Positions 1 through 6,077 of a stretch of DNA of 6,180 nt are shown piece by piece. Under the pieces are notes generated by a model. That model was given only the letters and a program-made list of their open reading frames with translations, was not told the origin of the DNA and searched no databases. How positions within the stretch are numbered: the first letter of the stretch is position 1; every line of letters starts with the position of its first letter. The position numbers and the translations under genes were made by a program. Source of the stretch: Anaerolineae bacterium. GTDB lineage: Bacteria; Chloroflexota; Anaerolineae; B4-G1; DUEL01. Where the stretch lies: assembly GCA_029932895.1 (NCBI GenBank), contig JAOZPF010000182.1, forward strand, positions 1-6,180, given 5' to 3'.

Positions 1-1090
1 CGGGCAGAAGGGTCCCATCATGATGCCAGGCGTAGAGGTACCCCTCCGAGTCCCCTACAAAGATTTCCAGGTCGCCGTCGTCATCCACATCGGAGAGGGC
101 AGGCGAACCAAAGACATACCCCGCCACGGAAACAGGCCAGCCCTGGACGTTTCGCCCGTCGGCTTCAAAGGCATAGACGTGCCGGGCGCGGTCCATCAGC
201 ACCGGGTCGTTCACCCGTCCCGTGCCCACCACGATCTCCAGGCTGCCATCACCGTCTATATCACCCACTGCCGGCGAGGAATCGACGTGAAAGGGAAGAA
301 CCTTGGGCCAGCCGGGGAGGTCGTTGCCGGCGGGGTCGAACACGAATAGCCGACCGCAACTGTGATCCTGGCACGGCTCTTCGTGGAAGTAGGTGCCGAC
401 GACGATCTCGAGAACGCCGTCGTCGTTGAGATCAGCCACCACGGGCGACCCCCAGGTGTTATCGCGCAGGTACTTGGGCCAACCTGGCAGTCCATTCCCG
501 TTGTGGTCAATGACGTACAACTCCTCATCGAAACCGGTGACAATCACTTCCAGGTAGCCATCGCCGTTGATGTCAGCCAGAACCGGCGTCCCGAACACCC
601 CATCGGGAATCCCATCCGGCCCGCAGTTCCGGTCCAGCGTGGTCACGCTCCACAGGACCTGCCCGGTGTGGCTGACCAGCACAATCCGCCCCGGCTCGTC
701 GAGGGGGTTGTAGCCCACGCCGATCGCGATCTCCAGGTCGCCATCGCCATCCACATCGCCGATGGCGGGAGAGGAGCCAAGCGACGACCCCAAGTCGGTC
801 TCCCAGAGAATCGGAGCGGTAGGGAACCCGCCATCCCGGACTTCCAGAGCCAGCAACTGCCCACCCGTGGTACCCACGACGATCTCGTCGTATCCATCGC
901 CGTTCAGGTCGGCAAAGGCCGGGGAAGAATAACGGATGGGCGTATCCACCACTGCCACATCCACCTGTGGCGTCAACGGCGCTCCGCCCGCCGCGTCCAC
1001 CGCCATCCACGCGCCGAGGGACGAGCCGACCGCCAAAAGCGAAATCGCAACCCGCCAGGCCCGCATCATTTGTCGTCCACTCCCCGCCAT
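1..1090 (-). CDS. Secreted FG-GAP/VCBS-repeat beta-propeller protein, C-terminus beyond the window
   Basis: The frame is open from the start to the left edge (363 codons seen, no stop), so the C-terminus is missing. Residues 8-33 look like a Sec signal peptide: MMRAWR, then a hydrophobic stretch to about residue 31, with a likely cut after V-D-A (33). There is no lipobox cysteine, so I expect a secreted or surface protein. From residue 61 on there are six acidic loops, DLNGDGYDE (61), DVDGDGDLE (112), DINGDGYLE (173), DLNDDGVLE (220), DIDGDGSLE (277) and DVDDDGDLE (334), each usually followed by I-V-V-G. This is the FG-GAP/VCBS propeller pattern, in which the Asp/Asn residues bind calcium. 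GWP motifs precede three later blades (203, 260, 317). Four in-frame ATGs (1111, 1099, 1090, 1069) compete; 1090 is chosen because GAGGAGGGGG lies 9 bases upstream and a -10 box fits. The 1069 ATG, with GGGGAG 10 bases upstream, is the main alternative. The partner or ligand is unknown. Confidence 0.9.
   Translation of the reverse strand, partial: MAGSGRQMMRAWRVAISLLAVGSSLGAWMAVDAAGGAPLTPQVDVAVVDTPIRYSSPAFADLNGDGYDEIVVGTTGGQLLALEVRDGGFPTAPILWETDLGSSLGSSPAIGDVDGDGDLEIAIGVGYNPLDEPGRIVLVSHTGQVLWSVTTLDRNCGPDGIPDGVFGTPVLADINGDGYLEVIVTGFDEELYVIDHNGNGLPGWPKYLRDNTWGSPVVADLNDDGVLEIVVGTYFHEEPCQDHSCGRLFVFDPAGNDLPGWPKVLPFHVDSSPAVGDIDGDGSLEIVVGTGRVNDPVLMDRARHVYAFEADGRNVQGWPVSVAGYVFGSPALSDVDDDGDLEIFVGDSEGYLYAWHHDGTLLP
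65..910 (-). repeat. Six tandem acidic FG-GAP-type loops inside the propeller gene
   Basis: The nine-residue loop D-x-(N/D)-(G/D)-D-G-x-x-E occurs at 884-910, 731-757, 548-574, 407-433, 236-262 and 65-91 on the minus strand. Starts are 51, 61, 47, 57 and 57 residues apart, the size of one four-stranded propeller blade. Copies 1, 2, 3 and 5 carry D-G-D-G or N-G-D-G; copies 4 and 6 have D-D-G in place of G-D-G. Five of six have L before the closing E. The repeat is at protein level: the DNA copies differ at many third positions, so this is old duplication and not a recent DNA tandem repeat. More blades may lie beyond the left edge. Confidence 0.88.
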
Positions 1091-1099
1091 TCCAGACAT

Positions 1100-1109
1100 C
1101 CCCCTCCTC
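1100..1109 (-). promoter_or_regulatory. Shine-Dalgarno sequence of the propeller gene
   Basis: The minus strand reads GAGGAGGGGG here, ending 9 bases before the ATG at 1090; the GGAGG core is 13 bases away. It directly abuts the ATG at 1099 and lies downstream of the ATG at 1111, which makes both of those poor starts. It is the main reason for choosing 1090. Confidence 0.5.
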
Positions 1110-1121
1110 ATCTGCGCCCCT

Positions 1122-1150
1122 AGTATACCGCAGATGGGGCATACATTCCA
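1122..1150 (-). promoter_or_regulatory. Candidate sigma-70-type promoter of the propeller gene
   Basis: A TATACT hexamer (1127-1122, five of six matches to TATAAT) stands in the only AT-rich gap of the window. Seventeen bases upstream is TGGAAT (1150-1145), which matches TTGACA at only three of six positions, so the -35 part is weak. Transcription would start near 1115, giving a leader of about 25 bases to the ATG at 1090 with the purine-rich ribosome site inside it. This makes the propeller gene a unit that can be transcribed apart from the glycosyltransferase genes. The call rests on consensus matching alone. Confidence 0.4.
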
Positions 1151-1175
1151 TAGTACCATGCTCCTTCTAGTACTA
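1149..1175. promoter_or_regulatory. Pair of GTAC-centred palindromes upstream of the propeller gene, possible operator
   Basis: TAGTACTA at 1168-1175 is a perfect eight-base palindrome. CATAGTACCATG at 1149-1160 is a twelve-base palindrome with one mismatched pair. Both contain TAGTAC and their centres are 17 bases apart. They lie just upstream of, and overlap by two bases, the candidate -35, where a regulator could act. Short palindromes arise by chance in AT-rich DNA and no regulator gene is in view, so this is only a candidate site. Confidence 0.2.
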
Positions 1176-1201
1176 ATTTCCTATCGAGAGAACGACCCTT
1201 T

Positions 1202-3016
1202 TCAGGGGGATGGGGCGACTACACGGGACAGGTCGAACTCGTCGCCCGACCAGACCGGCTCCAGGGCAAAGCCGGTGGCATCGAACTGCCCGCTGCGATG
1301 CACCAGGACATAAGGTTCACCGGCGTAGGCGCGAGGTTCCTCGCTGGTATAGATGACGTGGACGTCAAAATGCGCGGGGTGCTCGCGGAGAAAGTAGGCG
1401 ACCCAAAAGACGCTCACCCGTTGCAGGTCGCCCGTGACGGCATATACTGATGCGCCTGCCGGGATCCGACCTACTGCGTCCGCAAGCGCGGCGATGGACG
1501 GCGAGCAGGCAAAGTGATCGGCCGTCCTCACGCCGAGCACACTGCTCACTATGACCAGAATCGCCAGCAAGCCGACCGCCCACAGGACAACCGCCAGGCG
1601 AAGAAACTGCCAGGATCGCACCCGCCGGTAAAGCGCACCTATGCCCGCAGCCAGCAGCGCCAAATAGACAGCGAGTCCATACCCCCAGCCCTTGAAGACG
1701 CTGTAGGGACGTCCGCCGAGGTAGAACGCACTCTGGAGCGCGGTGTGGACACCAACAAAGCTCAGTAGAGCCCAACGGCGGCTGAGTGGCACTCGGAAGA
1801 GACCCGTCACCATTCCCAGCAGCGACAGGACAGCCAGCGCCGAAGCGGGTAGCGCGACCAGAAGCGACAAACCATTGTCATAGCGCCCAAACGGCAGCAG
1901 CCCGAGCATGACGCGCAGGTCCACCCACCAATCTACATTGCCCCGCCCCAGCCCCAGCGCCGGATCGAGAAGCATCACGTAGCGACGGACAGCGCGGGTA
2001 ACTCCCACGGGGTTGAGTACCAAGACCAGGACCATCCCCAATAGCGAAAGCAGCGCCAGCCGCTCCAACCTCGCCCAATCCCGCTGCCAGGCGAGAGCGA
2101 CCGCGCGCCCCAGGGCCGCCAACCCGACAGCCGGGACGAGCAAGGCAAGCATCTCGGAATACACACCGCTCAGTCCGGCCGTCGTCAACGACGCCCAAAA
2201 GAGCGACTCCAGCACGCCGTCCCGCAGAAACGTCCACCAAAAGGTCAGGGCGAGGAGGAACAGCCCCGCTCCCAGGACCTGTGGACCAAAACCACCATAG
2301 TCGAACCAGAGCAGGCCGCCGTCGAGCCCGGTCAGGAGGACGGCGACCGAGGCCACAGCAGGGGAAAGCCCCATCCCGCGCCGCGCCAGGACATAAACCG
2401 CCTGGGCAGCCAGGAAGAGTCCCACAGCAGAGAGCAGAGAAAAGGTCTCGAACGCCGCGCGCCCGCTCAGCAGGTCGAAGACAGCCTGGACAAAGTGGAA
2501 TCCCAGGCGGACTCCCAACATGAACTTGCCATAGACCGGCTCCCACACGGTGAACCCCTCGCCCAGAGGGACCGCCCCCCGCAGGCTGCCGTCGATCAGG
2601 TACTCGGTCATCAGGCAGTGGGAGACTGGGTCGCCATTCGTATCACCGATGGGCAGCAACTGTCCCGCCAAAAATACAGGCAACAGGGCGAGGACTAGCG
2701 CTGGCAGAGCACAGAGGAAAGCACGCCTTTCCGCCCCGGTGGGAAGACGGGGTGGACCTCTTCTCAAAAGCACCCATCCATCCAGCCCCACCGTCAGGAG
2801 AGCCAGAGCGATGGAGGCGATTCTGCCATTCAGACCCAGCCACGACGCCGTGTGGAAGAGGGTATCGATCCAGAACAAGCCGGCCAGTGGCGCCAACAAC
2901 ATCTCCAGCGAGCGGTAAGACGGGGGCAAGAACAAGCGCACGAGCCACCACCCGGAGAAAAAGAGCAGGGCCAGGAGCAGCCCCACCAGGCCGGTCAGTT
3001 CGAGGAGGAAGCGCAT
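1202..3016 (-). CDS. Polytopic membrane protein, possible GT-C-like glycosyltransferase
   Basis: The 604-residue product has about a dozen hydrophobic spans: near residues 4-30, 36-60, 64-84, 98-122, 188-211, 216-238, 246-265, 285-309, 318-336, 382-406, 413-433, 446-463 and 470-495, with possible extra ones at 165-184 and 365-377. The tail from about 497 to 604 is soluble. After the fourth span comes an acidic loop, GDTNGDPVSH (124-133), followed by TEYLIDG (137-143). An acidic motif in an outer loop is a feature of GT-C enzymes, which take sugars from lipid carriers, but there it usually follows the first span, so membership is inferred. A basic-aromatic stretch, GGRPYSVFKGWGYG, sits at 434-447. 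The start overlaps the end of the preceding glycosyltransferase gene by 22 bases and has only a weak AGG ribosome site, so coupling is likely. A role in assembling the glycan made by its neighbours fits; a sugar, donor or acceptor cannot be named. Confidence 0.85.
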   Translation of the reverse strand: MRFLLELTGLVGLLLALLFFSGWWLVRLFLPPSYRSLEMLLAPLAGLFWIDTLFHTASWLGLNGRIASIALALLTVGLDGWVLLRRGPPRLPTGAERRAFLCALPALVLALLPVFLAGQLLPIGDTNGDPVSHCLMTEYLIDGSLRGAVPLGEGFTVWEPVYGKFMLGVRLGFHFVQAVFDLLSGRAAFETFSLLSAVGLFLAAQAVYVLARRGMGLSPAVASVAVLLTGLDGGLLWFDYGGFGPQVLGAGLFLLALTFWWTFLRDGVLESLFWASLTTAGLSGVYSEMLALLVPAVGLAALGRAVALAWQRDWARLERLALLSLLGMVLVLVLNPVGVTRAVRRYVMLLDPALGLGRGNVDWWVDLRVMLGLLPFGRYDNGLSLLVALPASALAVLSLLGMVTGLFRVPLSRRWALLSFVGVHTALQSAFYLGGRPYSVFKGWGYGLAVYLALLAAGIGALYRRVRSWQFLRLAVVLWAVGLLAILVIVSSVLGVRTADHFACSPSIAALADAVGRIPAGASVYAVTGDLQRVSVFWVAYFLREHPAHFDVHVIYTSEEPRAYAGEPYVLVHRSGQFDATGFALEPVWSGDEFDLSRVVAPSP

Positions 3017-4233
3017 TCGTAGACCTGCCGCATTTTCGTCGCGGCCCGCTCCCAGGTGAAGGAGGCCGCACGCCGCAACCCCGCCGCGGCCAACGCCGCC
3101 CGTCGCTCGGGGTCACGCAACAATCCCGCCAACCCCTCCGCCAACGCGCCGACATCCCGTGGCTCGACCAACAGCCCGGCATCCCCTACCACTTCGGGCA
3201 AGGAAGATGTGCTGGAAGTCACCACCGGTACACCACACGCCATCGCTTCCACCACCGGCAGGCCAAACCCCTCGTAGAGAGAGGGATAGACAAAAAGCAA
3301 CGCGCCGTTGTAGATAGCGGGAAGCAGGTTGGCGTCCACCCGACCTACGAACCGAACCGCCTGTTCCAGCCCCAACGCCCGAACCCGGTCGAACACCTCC
3401 TGGAACTGCCACCCCGTCGTGCCGACCAGCACCAGGTCCGGAAGCGGCGGCGGGAGCATGCGGCGCACCAACCCGTAGGCGGCCACCAGCCGGGCCAGGT
3501 TCTTGCGTGGCTCGATCGTGCCAACGTGAAGGATATAGCCACCGGGCTGCAACCCCAACGGAGCCAGTGCCCGCGCCACCTTCTCCCGGTCCTTCAACGG
3601 ACGGAACGCGGAGTCGGCCCCACCATACACCACCCGCACTCGGGCCGGAGGGATCCCCAGGTGGGTCACCACATCCCGCCGGGTCGCCTCCGAGGGAACC
3701 ACAACGACATCGGCCTCCTCCCGCGCAAAGCGGAGTTTGTGTTGCTGCAACTCCCGCGTCTCGGCGGTGTGATATTCAGGAAGAACAAGCGCCGTCAGGT
3801 CATAGAGCGTGACGACGTTCAGCGCCCCAGGCTGGTGCCACAGGAGCACATCGGAGGAATGGAACACATCCACCCCTGCCAGCACGGACGCCAGCCGACG
3901 GCGCATCACGCTGCGGGTCGCCACCGCCCACGGCGCAAAGAGCACGCGGTCGATGGTCTCCGCTAGAGGGCGCAATCCCAGCCGCTGGACCAGCCCCCAA
4001 CGCGCCAGCCGCCGGTGACGCAGCCCCCGACAGTGGACCACCCGCGCGTTCGGCGCATCCAGCAGCACTGGCTCAAGTGGTTCGCTCATACCCCCGTGGA
4101 TGGGACTGTAATCAACCAGAAGGTAATCGGTCGTTGCATCCTGCCGCAGCAGCGCCTGGATGAGGTGGTACTCGTAGGTAAAAATCCCCGCCTGGGCCAC
4201 GTAGAGAGCGGTGATATCCACACCCACGCGCAT
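2995..4233 (-). CDS. GT4-family glycosyltransferase (GT-B fold)
   Basis: The 412-residue protein is a soluble or peripheral retaining glycosyltransferase that would move a sugar from a nucleotide donor to a growing glycan at the inner face of the membrane. The N-terminal half opens with MRVGVDITAL and a glycine-containing segment (AQAGIFTYE, 13-21) as in many GT4 enzymes. The linker runs through VVPSEATRRDVV (178-189), and the donor-binding half has HVGTIEPRKNL (236-246, with R243 and K244 at the usual phosphate-contact place) and the EX7E motif E321-GFGLPVV-E329 followed by AMACGVPVV. The length is normal for the family and no key residue is missing. The frame is open back to 4440, but that part overlaps the upstream gene out of frame and is low-complexity Gly/Arg. 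The ATG at 4233 has GAGGGG six bases upstream and begins exactly at the conserved N-terminus. It is close to the mannosyl- or rhamnosyltransferase-like GT4 groups, but sugar specificity cannot be read from the sequence. Confidence 0.95.
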   Translation of the reverse strand: MRVGVDITALYVAQAGIFTYEYHLIQALLRQDATTDYLLVDYSPIHGGMSEPLEPVLLDAPNARVVHCRGLRHRRLARWGLVQRLGLRPLAETIDRVLFAPWAVATRSVMRRRLASVLAGVDVFHSSDVLLWHQPGALNVVTLYDLTALVLPEYHTAETRELQQHKLRFAREEADVVVVPSEATRRDVVTHLGIPPARVRVVYGGADSAFRPLKDREKVARALAPLGLQPGGYILHVGTIEPRKNLARLVAAYGLVRRMLPPPLPDLVLVGTTGWQFQEVFDRVRALGLEQAVRFVGRVDANLLPAIYNGALLFVYPSLYEGFGLPVVEAMACGVPVVTSSTSSLPEVVGDAGLLVEPRDVGALAEGLAGLLRDPERRAALAAAGLRRAASFTWERAATKMRQVYECASSSN

Positions 4234-4235
4234 CG

Positions 4236-6077
4236 CTATCCCCTCACGCGGTCGATCTGCAGCAGGCGCGCCTTGATCCGCTGCGCCGCCTGACGCCAGG
4301 TCCAGTGAGCCAGCACCTCCCGGGCCGCCCGCGCTCCCATCTGGCGCGCCTCCTCCTGGTGTTCGTAGACAGCGCGCATCTGCTCCGCCAGATGATCCAC
4401 GTCGGGGTCGGCCCAACGGAACCCACGATAGTATGGACATTTGGCCCTAGCTGGGACCAAGCGATAGGCAATCGGGTAGCCGGTCGCGGCGGTGAAGAAA
4501 TCGGTGTGCGCGGACCAGCCGGTGGCGATCACCGGCAGGCCACAGGCCATCGCCTCCAGGATGGGCATCCCCCACCCCTCGCCCCGCGTCGGCAGCACAA
4601 AGCAGTCAGCAGAGCGATATAGGCTGCCCATCTGATGAGCAGGAAGATCGCGGTTGTAGAGCAACGCCACCGGTGGCCCGTCATCCGGCAACCCGAGTGC
4701 CCGCACTTCCGCCCCCACGTCTACGCCGGGGTCGCGGTTCGTCAGCTTGAGCAACAGCAGCACATCATCGGAGCGACCAAAGGCCTGAAAGTAGGCCCGT
4801 AGCAATGTACCCGGAGATTTGCGCTCTCCCCACTCCAAGACCGAGAGAAAGGTGTAGCGGGACGTGGACCGGAATCCCCGCACACGAGGGTTGAAATAGT
4901 CGGGATTGACGCCCAATCCCATCACGTGGATCGGGCTGGTCACGCCGCTGGCGCGAAAGGTCTCGGCGTTGAAGCTGCTCGGCACCCAAACCTCGTCCAT
5001 CTCATTGCACAGCCGCACCCATTCCTGTGGCACGCCGTCCACCTCCAGCATCGTGTACCCGATGCGGTAGCGCCCGCTGTTCTTGCAGAAAAGCTCACCA
5101 GGAGCATAGACCACCTGCGGCAGGTCCAGGTCCTTGGGCCGCTGGCGCATCGCGGCAATGCGTGGGTCGTCCCGCTGTGTGTCCATCCAGTCGGTGCCAT
5201 AGATATAGGCCAGGTGGACCTCCACCCCCAGCGCGTCCAACTGGAGCAGCAGTTCCCGCGACGAGAGAGCATATCCGGAGAGCGTCCCTACCTCCGACTG
5301 GAACAGAACCGCCGTCTCATATCTCGCTTTCAACCTGGACTCCCATCTCCGACGGAACGCGCGCTGGGAACGGCGGAAAAATCGCGCCAGGTCGGTCCGG
5401 TTGACGCGCGTGCTGGTGTTCTCGTGGTGAACTAGCGTCACAGCGCCGGCGCAAACCGTGCGGAACCCCGCATCCGCCGCCCGCAGGCAGTAGTCAGTGT
5501 CCTCGAAATAGGAAAAAAAGGTCTCGTCCAGCGGGCCGATCGCGTCCAACACCGCCCGCTTGATGTACATACAGGCTCCCACCACGCCCTGCACGTCCCG
5601 GTCGGCAGCATACTGACCGACATCCTTCTCCAGACTGCCAATCTGCTGGCCCCAAAAGCTATCCAGCGGCATATAGGTGCCGGCGTGTAGGAACCGTCCG
5701 TCCGGCAGAATCAGCCGGCAACCGACGATACCCACATCCGCGGCGCTATAGGCCACCCGCTGGATCTCCTCCAACCACCCGTCTTGGGGGATCAGGACGT
5801 CGTTGTTGAGCAGCAGGATATCACTATGCGCAGGGGAGGCCGCGATGCCCACATTGGCCCCGCGGGAAAAACCCAGATTGCGACCGTTCTCGATCAACTC
5901 GATCCAGTCGAGGCGGCGGAGGAAAGGGAGCGTGCCGTCGGTACTGCCGTTGTCGACCAGGATGACCCGCACTCCCGCGCCGACAGGGGTGTGCTCGTAC
6001 AGGGATGAGAGACAGGCACGGGTGTACTCGACGCCGTTCCAGGTGAGGATGACAATGGCGACCTCAGGTCTCGTCAC
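4236..6077 (-). CDS. Two-domain glycosyltransferase, GT2 (GT-A) fused to GT4 (GT-B)
   Basis: The 613-residue protein joins two transferases. The GT2 part (about 5-250) shows VAIVILTWNG (6-15), VDNGSTDG (41-48), LLLNNDV (88-94, where N-D stands for the metal-binding D-x-D), GVVGACMYIKR (164-174) and FFSYFEDTDYCLRA (187-200), in which E192-D193 is the likely catalytic-base motif of rhamnosyltransferase-like GT2 enzymes. The GT4 part (about 255-613) shows GTLSGYALSSREL (264-276), VWVPSSFNAETF (363-374), LSVLEWGERKSPGTLL (411-426) and the EX7E motif E500-GWGMPIL-E508 followed by AMACGLPVI. Both domains look intact, so one chain could add two sugars in turn at the cytoplasmic face of the membrane. 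The start is a GTG: a GGAGGAG site lies seven bases upstream, and the conserved GT2 sequence begins four residues later. The upstream extension to the ATG at 6155 is the out-of-frame shadow of the preceding gene. It overlaps that gene by 14 bases and ends two bases before the next one. The sugars are unknown. Confidence 0.94.
   Translation of the reverse strand: MTRPEVAIVILTWNGVEYTRACLSSLYEHTPVGAGVRVILVDNGSTDGTLPFLRRLDWIELIENGRNLGFSRGANVGIAASPAHSDILLLNNDVLIPQDGWLEEIQRVAYSAADVGIVGCRLILPDGRFLHAGTYMPLDSFWGQQIGSLEKDVGQYAADRDVQGVVGACMYIKRAVLDAIGPLDETFFSYFEDTDYCLRAADAGFRTVCAGAVTLVHHENTSTRVNRTDLARFFRRSQRAFRRRWESRLKARYETAVLFQSEVGTLSGYALSSRELLLQLDALGVEVHLAYIYGTDWMDTQRDDPRIAAMRQRPKDLDLPQVVYAPGELFCKNSGRYRIGYTMLEVDGVPQEWVRLCNEMDEVWVPSSFNAETFRASGVTSPIHVMGLGVNPDYFNPRVRGFRSTSRYTFLSVLEWGERKSPGTLLRAYFQAFGRSDDVLLLLKLTNRDPGVDVGAEVRALGLPDDGPPVALLYNRDLPAHQMGSLYRSADCFVLPTRGEGWGMPILEAMACGLPVIATGWSAHTDFFTAATGYPIAYRLVPARAKCPYYRGFRWADPDVDHLAEQMRAVYEHQEEARQMGARAAREVLAHWTWRQAAQRIKARLLQIDRVRG
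4240..4245 (-). promoter_or_regulatory. Ribosome binding site of the GT4 gene
   Basis: GAGGGG on the minus strand lies six bases before the ATG at 4233 and just before the TAG stop of the upstream gene (4238-4236). Ribosomes ending the first gene would therefore be placed to start the second. It supports 4233 over the farther upstream ATG at 4440. Confidence 0.6.

Noticed and set aside
65..910. Regular repeats that might be a CRISPR array or dockerin modules.
   Set aside because: The DNA copies are not identical and lie about 140-185 bases apart within an open frame, so this is not CRISPR. Dockerins have two loops close together near a C-terminus; here six loops at blade spacing point to a propeller.
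362..1123. A 253-residue open frame on the plus strand with repeated D-L-Q-V-A-I-A-(I/V)-(H/D)-(V/I) segments.
   Set aside because: The apparent repeats are the antisense image of the D-x-D-G-D-G-x-L-E loops of the propeller gene. The minus-strand frame has the signal peptide, ribosome site and propeller motifs.
573..1151. A 192-residue minus-strand frame overlapping the propeller gene.
   Set aside because: It is a frame-shifted shadow: Arg/Gly/Trp-rich, with no motif, whereas the adjacent frame continues to the window edge with six FG-GAP loops.
1176..1201. A possible rho-independent terminator after the membrane-protein stop.
   Set aside because: I found no GC-rich stem followed by a T run on the minus strand in this stretch.
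2752..3966. A 404-residue open frame on the plus strand.
   Set aside because: It lies opposite the GT4 and membrane-protein genes and spans their junction. Its product is rich in Arg, Pro, His and Gln with no domain pattern, as expected for the antisense of GC-rich genes, while the minus strand has clear family motifs.
4234..4440. N-terminal extension of the GT4 gene back to the ATG at 4440.
   Set aside because: It overlaps the conserved C-terminal end of the GT2-GT4 gene out of frame, encodes Gly/Arg-rich low-complexity sequence, and lacks the ribosome site seen before 4233.
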